DNA of 8,797 nt from an uncultured bacterium (GCA_947071365.1 CAMTFT010000048.1:1-8797), one strand, 5' to 3'. Positions 1 to 7,141 are shown, counted from the stretch's first letter. Made by a program: numbers and translations. The notes: generated by a model not told the origin, from the letters alone.

Positions 1-46
1 AGATGTAGCTCCGTCTCGTGGGCTCGGAGATGTGTATAAGAGACAG
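1..46 (+). other. Nextera sequencing adapter (library artefact)
   Basis: Positions 13-46 match the 34-base Illumina Nextera read-2 transposase adapter. This includes the 19-base Tn5 mosaic end at 28-46, which ends in TATAAGAGACAG. Bases 1-4 (AGAT) match the end of the P7 oligo. Bases 5-12 (GTAGCTCC) sit where the i7 index belongs and, from memory, match index N718. None of this is genomic. Read in the frame of the first gene, the adapter encodes the peptide GSEMCIRDS, a known contamination signature in predicted proteins. Confidence 0.97.
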
Positions 47-47
47 C

Positions 48-2951
48 ACCGGCAGCATTCGAAAGCTTGGACGCGTGGATCATCAGGATGCGTTTCTGGA
101 TAATTTTGAGCTGGAGCGCTCCAGGGGCATTACGATATTTTCCAAGCAGGCGGAGCTGATGCTGGGGGACATGCAGGTGACAATGATGGATACTCCGGGG
201 CATGTGGATTTCTCTGCGGAGATGGAACGGACGCTGCAGATACTGGATTATGCGGTTCTCGTCGTCAGCGGGGCAGACGGCGTGCAGGGCCATGTGGAGA
301 CGCTTTGGAGGCTTCTGGAACGGTACGGGATACCGGTATTTCTGTTTATCAATAAAATGGATCAGCAGGGAACAGATCGGGAATCGCTGATGCGGGAGCT
401 GGAGAAGCGCCTTGACCAGAGGTGTATTGATTTCGGGCCGCTGGCAGGGAGAGACGGAGGAGTGCAGGGCATCGTTTCGCCGGCAGGGAGAGACGGAGGA
501 ATGCAGGGCATCGTTTCGCTGGCAGGAAAAAAGGACAGAGCGGCTGTTTTGACAGGAAAGACGGAAGAACAGGGAATTTCGCCGGAGCAATGGGAGGAAT
601 TTCAGGAAAATCTTGCGATGTGTGATGAGGAGCTGCTGGAGACCTACCTTGAGACGGGAACGATTTCTGATGAGGGTATTGCAGAACTGATCGCGCAGCG
701 GAAGGTATTTCCATGTTACTTCGGTTCGGCCCTTAAGATATACGGCGTGGAAGAGCTGCTGGACGGCATCAGAAAATACGGAAGGATGACGGATTATCCG
801 GCGCAGTTCGGGGCGCGGGTGTTTAAGATCACGAGAGACGGCCAGGGCAGCCGATTGACACATATGAAGATTACCGGAGGAAAGCTTAAGGTGAAGGATC
901 TTCTGGCAAACCGACGGGGAGCGGGCGGAGCTTTGGCCGGAGGACAAAGATCTGGCAGAGTGGAAGACTGGGAGCAGAAGGTAGATCAGATTCGGATCTA
1001 TTCCGGCAGCGGGTTTCAGCCTGTGATGGAAGCGGAGGCGGGAATGGTCTGCGCTGTAACGGGATTGGAGCACACGTACGCCGGTGAGGGCCTTGGGGCT
1101 GAGACGGAGGCGGAGCTTCCGCTGTTGGAGCCCGTATTGTCATACCGGATCGAGCTTCCGCCGGAGTGCGATGTGCATAAGACCTTTTTGCAGCTTCGCC
1201 AGCTTGAGGAGGAAGAGCCGGAACTGCACATCGTCTGGGATGAACAACTCGGTGAGATCCACGCCCAGCTCATGGGAGAAGTGCAGATTGAGGTGCTGAA
1301 AAATATCATTCGGCAGCGCTTTGGAATCTGGGTGGAATTTGGCGCCGGAAATATTGTATATAAAGAAACGATTGCTGCTCCGGTGGAAGGGATGGGCCAC
1401 TTTGAGCCGCTGCGCCATTATGCGGAGGTTCATCTGCTTCTGGAGCCTGCGGAGCGGGGGAGCGGCCTGCAGTTTGCCAGTGATTGCAGTGAGGATATGC
1501 TGGACCGCAACTGGCAGCGCCTTATTCTGACGCATTTGGAGGAAAAGCAGCATCGCGGCGTTCTGACGGGGTCAGAGATCACGGATATGAAGATTACGCT
1601 GATCGCAGGGCGCGCACACCAGAAACATACGGAGGGCGGAGACTTCCGTCAGGCTACATACCGGGCGGTGCGCCAGGGGTTGAAATGTGCGGACAGCGTA
1701 TTGCTGGAGCCCGTTTATGAATTTCGGATTGAGCTTCCGGCAGAATCAGTGGGCCGGGCGATGACGGATATCCAGAAGATGTGCGGGAGCTTTGAGCCGC
1801 CAGCGATACAGGGCGAGACGGCGGTGATCACCGGCAAGGCTCCCGTTGTCACGATGCGGGGCTATCCGACGGAGCTCGTATCCTACACGAAGGGCCGAGG
1901 ACGGATGTCTTGCGTGTTGAAGGGATACGAGGTGTGCCACAATGCGGAAGAGGTGATTGAGGCCAGAGGATATGATTCGGAGGCCGACCTGGAAAATCCT
2001 ACGGGCTCCGTGTTCTGTGCGCATGGCGCCGGATTTGTAGTGGGATGGGATGAAGTACAGGAATACATGCATATAGAAAGTGGATGGAAAGCGCCGGAGT
2101 ACGCGGATGGTGTTAGCCGCGGCGGAATGATGGGAAACGATGCAGGAAGCAGCAGTCATAGTGGGATGCCGGGAAGCAGTGCAGGAAACGGCAGCCGCAG
2201 CGGAATGATGGGAAGCAGTGCAGGAAAAGGCAGCCGCAGCGGAAGGCGGGAAAGTCAGACCGGCAGAGGATACAGCGCCCCCGCGGTGGACGAAAAGGAG
2301 CTGGAGGAAATTTTTGCCCGGACGTATGGCCAGGTGCCCCGGGAGCGGAACCGCTATACGAAGAGCCGGAGAGTGGAAGCTCCGGGAGGAGGACGGCCTT
2401 CAAAGAAAGAAGCCCTCGATGAGTACCTCCTGGTGGATGGCTACAATATCATATTTGCCTGGGATGATTTGAAGGAGCTGGCGAAGAGCAATATTGATGC
2501 GGCCAGGGACAAGCTGATGGACATTATGTGCAATTATCAGGGATATAAGAAAAATCATCTGATTCTTGTGTTTGATGCATACAAGGTAACGGGCGGCCGC
2601 GGCGAGGTATTCCAGTACCACAATATTTACGTCGTTTACACGAAAGAGGCGGAGACTGCCGACCAGTATATTGAGAAAACAGTCCGGGAGATCGGCAGGA
2701 AATATCACGTCACGGTGGCGACATCTGACGCGCTGGAGCAGATCATCATTCTGGGAGCCGGGGCAACGAGGATGTCGGCAGCAGGACTTCTTGAGGATGT
2801 GGAGCTGATGAAGCAGGAAATCAGGGCGGATTATCTGGAAAAACAGGCGGGCGGGAAAAATTATCTGTTCGACCATCTGGATGATTCGATGAATGAGCTG
2901 ATGGAAGATGTACGCCTTGGGCGGCGCACGCTGGAGGATCAGGAACTTTGA
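48..2951 (+). CDS. TetM/EF-G-like translational GTPase fused to a C-terminal Rae1 (YacP) NYN nuclease domain, 5' partial
   Basis: The 5' end is lost at the contig edge. The frame runs back into the adapter, so the apparent GTG start at 18 is false and about 30 codons, including the P-loop, are missing. Numbering from codon 18, the seen motifs are G2 ERSRGITI (33-40), G3 DTPGH (58-62), G4 NKMD (112-115) and a G5-like GSA (236-238). EF-G domains II-V follow to about residue 685. A Gly/Ser-rich repetitive linker (about 700-755) leads to a YacP/Rae1-type NYN domain (about 801-945) with LLVDGYN, VFDAY, KEAETAD and ATSD, which carry the acidic residues. By family, the GTPase half should bind ribosomes, and Bacillus Rae1 cleaves mRNA in the ribosomal A site. 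A joint role in ribosome-dependent mRNA decay or rescue is inference. Tetracycline resistance is less likely, because the domain IV loop reads KHTEGGDFR instead of the Tet(M) SPVSTPADFR. The gene ends with TGA at 2949-2951. Confidence 0.9.
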   Translation, partial: TGSIRKLGRVDHQDAFLDNFELERSRGITIFSKQAELMLGDMQVTMMDTPGHVDFSAEMERTLQILDYAVLVVSGADGVQGHVETLWRLLERYGIPVFLFINKMDQQGTDRESLMRELEKRLDQRCIDFGPLAGRDGGVQGIVSPAGRDGGMQGIVSLAGKKDRAAVLTGKTEEQGISPEQWEEFQENLAMCDEELLETYLETGTISDEGIAELIAQRKVFPCYFGSALKIYGVEELLDGIRKYGRMTDYPAQFGARVFKITRDGQGSRLTHMKITGGKLKVKDLLANRRGAGGALAGGQRSGRVEDWEQKVDQIRIYSGSGFQPVMEAEAGMVCAVTGLEHTYAGEGLGAETEAELPLLEPVLSYRIELPPECDVHKTFLQLRQLEEEEPELHIVWDEQLGEIHAQLMGEVQIEVLKNIIRQRFGIWVEFGAGNIVYKETIAAPVEGMGHFEPLRHYAEVHLLLEPAERGSGLQFASDCSEDMLDRNWQRLILTHLEEKQHRGVLTGSEITDMKITLIAGRAHQKHTEGGDFRQATYRAVRQGLKCADSVLLEPVYEFRIELPAESVGRAMTDIQKMCGSFEPPAIQGETAVITGKAPVVTMRGYPTELVSYTKGRGRMSCVLKGYEVCHNAEEVIEARGYDSEADLENPTGSVFCAHGAGFVVGWDEVQEYMHIESGWKAPEYADGVSRGGMMGNDAGSSSHSGMPGSSAGNGSRSGMMGSSAGKGSRSGRRESQTGRGYSAPAVDEKELEEIFARTYGQVPRERNRYTKSRRVEAPGGGRPSKKEALDEYLLVDGYNIIFAWDDLKELAKSNIDAARDKLMDIMCNYQGYKKNHLILVFDAYKVTGGRGEVFQYHNIYVVYTKEAETADQYIEKTVREIGRKYHVTVATSDALEQIIILGAGATRMSAAGLLEDVELMKQEIRADYLEKQAGGKNYLFDHLDDSMNELMEDVRLGRRTLEDQEL
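443..520 (+). repeat. Tandem 39-base coding duplication in the GTPase domain (2 units)
   Basis: Two adjacent 39-base units (443-481 and 482-520) differ at only two positions, and the start of a third (GGCAGG) follows. They encode LAGRDGGVQGIVS and PAGRDGGMQGIVS and keep the frame. They lie between the G4 and G5 motifs, in a stretch that looks like a family-variable insertion. The near identity suggests a recent duplication. Confidence 0.9.
2124..2240 (+). repeat. Tandem 39-base coding repeat in the inter-domain linker (3 units)
   Basis: Three in-frame units of 39 bases (2124-2162, 2163-2201, 2202-2240) encode GMMGNDAGSSSHS, GMPGSSAGNGSRS and GMMGSSAGKGSRS. The last two units are the most alike, and a decayed fourth copy may follow (GRRESQTGRGYSA). 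The array forms most of the flexible Gly/Ser linker between the EF-G-like body and the NYN nuclease domain. Copy-number change would alter tether length without breaking the frame. Confidence 0.88.
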
Positions 2952-3049
2952 CAGAGCAGCCAGATATCCGCTCCGAGGACCGTCGAACAGCCGCTCTGAG
3001 AATTGCTGGATGTTCGCGTTGGGGACTGTCTGCTCTGAAATGATCCAGC
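2952..3049. repeat. Overlapping inverted repeats downstream of the GTPase-nuclease gene
   Basis: CAGAGCAG (2952-2959) is perfectly complementary to CTGCTCTG (3030-3037). Its first six bases can instead pair with GCTCTG at 2993-2998. GCTGGAT (3005-3011) pairs with ATCCAGC (3043-3049), and this pairing crosses the first one, as in a pseudoknot. There is no U-tract, so it is not a convincing intrinsic terminator. It begins right after the stop codon. No gene is seen in 2952-3208; apart from these repeats and the kinase promoter I see nothing else there. Confidence 0.35.
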
Positions 3050-3084
3050 CTGGCCGTACTATGCGCATCTGACAAAATTTTGAA

Positions 3085-3118
3085 TCAGGCTTTGAAAAAG
3101 CAGTGGCGGCCAGCCTGA
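3085..3118. repeat. Inverted repeat overlapping the promoter region of the kinase, possible operator
   Basis: TCAGGCT (3085-3091) and AGCCTGA (3112-3118) are perfect 7-base inverted repeats with a 20-base spacer. They span the -35 position and end nine bases before the -10 box of the kinase promoter. The placement would suit repressor or activator binding, but arms of this length also occur by chance. Confidence 0.22.
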
Positions 3119-3132
3119 AATGGTGCTATAAT
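3103..3132 (+). promoter_or_regulatory. Extended -10 promoter of the FGGY kinase gene
   Basis: The sequence TGCTATAAT (3124-3132) is a perfect extended -10 element (TGn plus consensus TATAAT). There is no recognisable -35 box at the proper distance (3103-3108 reads GTGGCG), as is common for extended -10 promoters. Transcription would start at about 3139, leaving a leader of about 70 bases before the kinase start at 3209. Confidence 0.65.
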
Positions 3133-3208
3133 ATTGCCAAATATGTTGAAAAATACATCAGAATAATGGTGATTTTTACTGATAACAGGAAAATGGGAGG
3201 ACACTACA

Positions 3209-4807
3209 ATGGGATTAGATGCAAAAACAACAATTGCCTCTGGCAAGGCCGTACTTGGTATTGAGTTCGGTTCCACAAGAATCAAAGCAGTTCTGATCGA
3301 TGAGGATAACAATCCGATCGCATCCGGAAGCCACGAATGGGAAAACCAGTTGGTGAACGGGATCTGGACGTACAGCCTTGACGCGATCTGGGCGGGTCTT
3401 CAGGACAGCTACAGCGATTTGGTCGCTGATGTCAAAGAAAAATTTGGTGTTGAGATCGAATCGCTGGCGGCAATCGGATTCAGCGCAATGATGCACGGTT
3501 ATATGGCATTCAATAAGGACGGAGAGCTGATGGTTCCGTTCCGTACCTGGAGAAATACGATTACGGGACAGGCTTCGGAGGAGCTGTCAAAGCTGTTTAA
3601 CTACCATATTCCGCAGCGTTGGAGTATCGCGCATCTGTATCAGGCGATCCTGAACGGTGAAGAGCATGTGCCGGAGATCACATTTGTAACGACACTTGCA
3701 GGATATATTCACTGGAAGATGACGGGACGCAAGGCAGTAGGTGTCGGTGAAGCTTCCGGTATGTTCCCGATCGATATCGAGACGAAAGATTACAATGAAC
3801 GGATGGTTGCACAGTTCGACGAGCTGGTCGCTTCGAAGGGATATTCGTGGAAGCTAAGAAATATTTTCCCGGAATGTCTTGTGGCAGGTCAGGACGCAGG
3901 TACATTGACGGAGGAAGGCGCAAAGCTTCTGGATGTGTCCGGAAAGCTGAAAGCAGGCATTCCGCTCTGCCCGCCGGAGGGCGACGCAGGTACAGGTATG
4001 GCGGCGACAAACAGCGTTGCAGTGCGTACCGGTAATGTGTCCGCAGGTACTTCCGTATTTGCGATGCTCGTTCTGGAGAAGGATCTGAAGAAGCCGTACG
4101 AGGAAATTGACCTTGTAACAACACCGAGCGGCAATCTCGTTGCCATGGTTCACTGCAACAACTGTACTTCAGACCTGAATGCGTGGGTAAATCTGTTCAA
4201 AGAGTTTGCGGAGTCCTTTGGCGTGGATGTGGACATGAACAAGCTGTTCGGCACGCTGTACAACAAGGCTCTTGAAGGCGATAAGGACTGCGGAGGACTG
4301 CTGGCATACAATTATTTCTCCGGTGAGCATGTGACGGGCTTTGATGCGGGACGTCCGCTGTTTGTGCGTACACCGGACAGCAAGTTCAACCTTGCAAACT
4401 TCATGCGTGTGAACCTGTATACGTCTCTGGGCGCATTGAAGGTAGGTCTGGATATCCTTTTGAAGGAAGAGGATGTGAAAATCGACCGGATCACAGGACA
4501 CGGCGGCCTGTTTAAGACGAAGGGCGTAGGCCAGAGGATTCTGGCGGCAGCCATGAATTCTCCGATCTCCGTTATGGAGACTGCCGGAGAGGGCGGCGCA
4601 TGGGGTATCGCGCTTCTGGCATCTTATATGGTAAATAAGAAGGACGGCGAGACTCTGGATGACTTCCTGAACAACAGAGTGTTTGCCGGAAATACAGGCG
4701 TGGAGATGGCGCCGGATGCTGAGGACGTGGCAGGCTTCGACGTATTCACGGAGCGTTACAAGGCAGGATTGCCGATCGAGCGTGCAGCGGTTGAATCTTT
4801 GAAGTAA
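3209..4807 (+). CDS. FGGY-family carbohydrate kinase (probable pentulose kinase, ribulokinase or xylulokinase)
   Basis: A complete 532-residue kinase that should phosphorylate a ketopentose with ATP in the cytoplasm, feeding the pentose phosphate pathway. The FGGY layout is visible: phosphate-binding [11 protein letters not shown] (18-28), a substrate-side FRTWRNT (111-117), the putative catalytic Asp in EGDAGTGM (D259), the second phosphate motif NVSAGTS (276-282), and the C-terminal nucleotide site [10 protein letters not shown] (430-439) followed by [13 protein letters not shown]. The start is set by GGGAGG at 3195-3200, eight bases before ATG. The gene has its own extended -10 promoter and is followed by a hairpin, so it is probably a single-gene unit. 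The sequence resembles clostridial proteins usually labelled ATPase or xylulokinase, and from memory also the AraK-type ribulokinase of Clostridium acetobutylicum. No isomerase, epimerase or transporter lies nearby to decide the substrate. Confidence 0.88.
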   Translation: MGLDAKTTIASGKAVLGIEFGSTRIKAVLIDEDNNPIASGSHEWENQLVNGIWTYSLDAIWAGLQDSYSDLVADVKEKFGVEIESLAAIGFSAMMHGYMAFNKDGELMVPFRTWRNTITGQASEELSKLFNYHIPQRWSIAHLYQAILNGEEHVPEITFVTTLAGYIHWKMTGRKAVGVGEASGMFPIDIETKDYNERMVAQFDELVASKGYSWKLRNIFPECLVAGQDAGTLTEEGAKLLDVSGKLKAGIPLCPPEGDAGTGMAATNSVAVRTGNVSAGTSVFAMLVLEKDLKKPYEEIDLVTTPSGNLVAMVHCNNCTSDLNAWVNLFKEFAESFGVDVDMNKLFGTLYNKALEGDKDCGGLLAYNYFSGEHVTGFDAGRPLFVRTPDSKFNLANFMRVNLYTSLGALKVGLDILLKEEDVKIDRITGHGGLFKTKGVGQRILAAAMNSPISVMETAGEGGAWGIALLASYMVNKKDGETLDDFLNNRVFAGNTGVEMAPDAEDVAGFDVFTERYKAGLPIERAAVESLK

Positions 4808-4840
4808 GTAAGCTGCGCACACAATAAAATGCTGAGATTT

Positions 4841-4909
4841 AAGAGGATATTGGCTGATAGAGCGGGGAAATTCCGAGAAAATTTCCTGATCTGTTTGCAA
4901 TATCCTCTT
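4841..4909. terminator. Long nested hairpin after the kinase gene, possible terminator
   Basis: AAGAGGATATTG (4841-4852) and CAATATCCTCTT (4898-4909) form a perfect 12-base stem. Inside it GGAAATT (4866-4872) and AATTTCC (4880-4886) form a second perfect stem with a 7-base loop. It lies 33 bases after the kinase stop. The downstream T-tract is only three bases, so terminator function is uncertain. The rest of 4808-5003 holds no clear promoter for the deaminase gene, and the only coding signal is a start-less open frame at 4861-5025. Confidence 0.4.
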
Positions 4910-5003
4910 TGTATCCCGGTAATAATCCGGTGGAGACTTTGGCTGATATCCGGACGGCTGTGTACCATGAGATTTTGGAATTTTTACGGGAGAAGGAATT
5001 GCG

Positions 5004-6095
5004 ATGGGAATATTTGACGGGATGAATAAAATTGATCTGCATTGCCATCTGGATGGCTCTCTGTCGGTGGAGACGATTCGGAAGCTGGCAGCTAACATAG
5101 GCAGGGAGTTGCCGCCCAAGGAAGAGCTGCTCTCCAGAATGCAGGTGAAGGACGATTGCAGGGAGCTGGGGGAGTATCTGAAGTGTTTCGAGGTGCCGCT
5201 GCCGTTTCTTTGCACGGAAGAGAATTTTAAGGATGCAGTAATCGGCGTTCTGCGGGATGTATCGAAGGAAAATGTCGTGTATATTGAGCTGCGTTTTTCG
5301 CCGCTGATGTCCGGATGGTCCGGGATGTCGTATGAGCGGATGATCGCCGGAGCTGTGGATGGTCTGAAGGTGGGGTATGAGCAGTATGGAGTCAGGAGCA
5401 GCCTGATCCTGTGCGGGATGCGCCATATGCCGGTGGAAGAGAATATCAAAATGCTGAGGATCGGCCGGGAGTTTTTCCGAGAAGGCGTCTGCGGGGCTGA
5501 CATGGCAGGCAATGAGGCGGCTTACCCGATTTTAGGGCAGAGAGCATTTTTTGAGGAGGCGAAGCGCCTGGAAATGCCCTTTACGATCCACGCAGGAGAG
5601 TGCGGAAGCGCACAGAGCGTAAGGGATGCCATTGCCCTGGGAGCGAAGAGGCTCGGGCATGGAATTGCTGCCCGGAAGGATGAAGCATTGATGGAGGAGT
5701 GCAGGCGCAGGCGGATCGCGCTGGAGCTGTGCCCCATCAGCAACCTTCAGACGAAGGCCGTATCCTCTGAGGAGGAATATCCCTTTGAGCTGTTCTGGAA
5801 GAGAGATATGATGCTGACGGTCAATACGGATAATCGTATGGTCAGCGGAACGAGCCTGACGCGGGAATTTGAGTGGCTGCAGGGGCAGTATGGCAATGCA
5901 GGGAAGGGCGCAAAAACGCTCACGGGCGATATGACGCAGGAGGTTTTTGCGGCGGAAGCATCAAAAATGCTTACAGGAGATATGCCGGAAACATTTTTTA
6001 CAGAGGAAACTGCAAAAGCGCTCACAGCAAATGCGCTGGAGGCCGCCTTTGCGGAGGATGATGTGAAGCACGAGATCTGGAAAAAGATTCGATGA
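5004..6095 (+). CDS. add: Adenosine deaminase
   Basis: A 363-residue zinc hydrolase converting adenosine (and deoxyadenosine) to inosine in purine salvage. The metal and catalytic motifs are in order and complete: DLHCHLDGS (H13, H15), the substrate-binding GADMAGNE (164-171), HAGE (H196, catalytic E199), RLGHG (H219), SNLQTK (246-251), and NTDN (D276) followed by the usual SGTSLTREFE. The start at 5004 is supported by AGAAGGA at 4991-4997; the ATG at 5022 has weaker spacing. The protein is about 34 residues longer than typical, which matches two extra copies of a 17-residue unit at 302-352. A tRNA-dihydrouridine synthase follows after 27 bases and is probably cotranscribed. A narrower substrate choice (for example adenine) cannot be excluded by reading alone, but the motifs favour adenosine deaminase. 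Confidence 0.92.
   Translation: MGIFDGMNKIDLHCHLDGSLSVETIRKLAANIGRELPPKEELLSRMQVKDDCRELGEYLKCFEVPLPFLCTEENFKDAVIGVLRDVSKENVVYIELRFSPLMSGWSGMSYERMIAGAVDGLKVGYEQYGVRSSLILCGMRHMPVEENIKMLRIGREFFREGVCGADMAGNEAAYPILGQRAFFEEAKRLEMPFTIHAGECGSAQSVRDAIALGAKRLGHGIAARKDEALMEECRRRRIALELCPISNLQTKAVSSEEEYPFELFWKRDMMLTVNTDNRMVSGTSLTREFEWLQGQYGNAGKGAKTLTGDMTQEVFAAEASKMLTGDMPETFFTEETAKALTANALEAAFAEDDVKHEIWKKIR
5907..6059 (+). repeat. Tandem 51-base coding repeat near the C-terminus of adenosine deaminase (3 units)
   Basis: Three consecutive 17-residue units (5907-5957, 5958-6008, 6009-6059) read GAKTLTGDMTQEVFAAE, ASKMLTGDMPETFFTEE and TAKALTANALEAAFAED. The third unit plus the following DVKHEIWKK resembles the normal C-terminal helix pair of the family (the L...N.lEAaF..e..K pattern). 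The first two therefore look like extra, diverged copies inserted before it. Confidence 0.75.
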
Positions 6096-6122
6096 AAAAG
6101 TTGATATAAGGAGACACAGACA

Positions 6123-7097
6123 ATGAAATTTTATCTTGCCCCGCTGGAGGGAATTACGGGACATATCTACAGAAATGTGCTGGAAAAGTATTTTCCGGGG
6201 ACAGACCGGTACTTTACACCGTTTATTGCACCGGATCAGAACAGAGTGCTGCGGACAAAGGAGCGAAGAGATGTACTGCCGGAAAATAATTGTGTTTCGG
6301 ATCTGGTTCCGCAGATTCTGACGAACAATGCAGAGCATTTTCTACAGACAGTCCGGGTGCTGCAGGAAATGGGATATCAGGAGGTGAACCTGAATCTCGG
6401 CTGTCCCTCCGGCACGGTGGTGTCCAGAAAGCGCGGCTCCGGCCTTCTGGCGTACCCGGAGGAGCTTGACCGGCTGCTGGAGCAGATCTTCGACGGGACA
6501 GATATGAGGATTTCCATCAAAACGAGAATCGGCAGGGATGATGAAGAAAATGCGTTTCGCCTTATGGAGCTGTACCAGAAATATCCGCTTTCGGAGCTGA
6601 TCATCCATCCAAGGACACAGAAAGATTTTTACCGCGGTGAGCCGAGACTGGAGCTGTTTGGTGAACTGCTTTCTGACATTGGCCGGTTCCCGGTCTGTTA
6701 CAATGGCAATCTGCTGATGGAACAGAATTATAAGGATTTCACGGAGCGTTTCCCGCAGGTGGAGGCCGTGATGCTGGGAAGAGGCGTGATAGCAAACCCG
6801 GGCCTGATCCGCCAGATCAAAACGGGGCAGCCGACGGATAAAAAGACGCTTCGCGCTTTTCATGATGAAGTGCTGCAGGGCTACCGTGAGGTATTCGGAG
6901 AGGATAAGAATGCGCTATTCCGCATGAAAGAGATGTGGATCTACATGATACATCTGTTTTCGGAGCATGAAAGGTATGCGAAAAAAATCCGCAAAGCCCA
7001 GAGCCTTGCGGAATACGGCTGTGCGGTGGATGCGCTGTTCGCAGAGCAGGAGCTGCTGGTGAACGGGCCGAAGAGGTGGGAGCTGCCGCTGCGGTGA
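6123..7097 (+). CDS. tRNA-dihydrouridine synthase family protein
   Basis: A 324-residue FMN- and NADPH-dependent enzyme that reduces uridine to dihydrouridine in the D-loop of tRNAs. Visible hallmarks are the N-terminal APLEGIT, the catalytic cysteine in NLNLGCPSG (C94), the flavin-binding lysine in SIKTRIG (K133), IHPRTQKDFY (H162, R164), YNGNL (N194, G195) and the phosphate-binding MLGRGVIANP (218-227). A helical RNA-binding domain follows. The length is normal for the family. AAGGAG at 6108-6113, nine bases before ATG, fixes the start. The gene begins 27 bases after the deaminase stop, suggesting one transcript. Which of the Dus subtypes it belongs to, and hence the modified position, cannot be told by eye. 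Confidence 0.93.
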   Translation: MKFYLAPLEGITGHIYRNVLEKYFPGTDRYFTPFIAPDQNRVLRTKERRDVLPENNCVSDLVPQILTNNAEHFLQTVRVLQEMGYQEVNLNLGCPSGTVVSRKRGSGLLAYPEELDRLLEQIFDGTDMRISIKTRIGRDDEENAFRLMELYQKYPLSELIIHPRTQKDFYRGEPRLELFGELLSDIGRFPVCYNGNLLMEQNYKDFTERFPQVEAVMLGRGVIANPGLIRQIKTGQPTDKKTLRAFHDEVLQGYREVFGEDKNALFRMKEMWIYMIHLFSEHERYAKKIRKAQSLAEYGCAVDALFAEQELLVNGPKRWELPLR

Positions 7098-7141
7098 ATC
7101 TTTCGGGCAGGCCGGGGAAAGGTTTTCGATAATCAAAAAGA

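Noticed and set aside
349..714. A proline-rich minus-strand frame with internal repeats.
   Set aside because: Its repeats are simply the reverse of the 39-base duplication in the GTPase gene. The sense frame carries the conserved motifs.
48..2951. A call of tetracycline resistance gene.
   Set aside because: The family resemblance is real, but the loop that displaces the drug differs and a nuclease domain is fused. Resistance cannot be supported from the sequence.
2400..3068. A 222-codon minus-strand frame extending into the gap after the first gene.
   Set aside because: Most of it mirrors the Rae1-like domain, and no ribosome site or known protein motif is seen. The region beyond the sense stop holds only inverted repeats.
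4169..5512. A 447-codon open frame on the minus strand.
   Set aside because: It is antisense to the kinase 3' half and the deaminase 5' half, both of which have complete family motifs. Its translation is Ser/Pro/Arg-rich with no recognisable domain, typical of a shadow frame.
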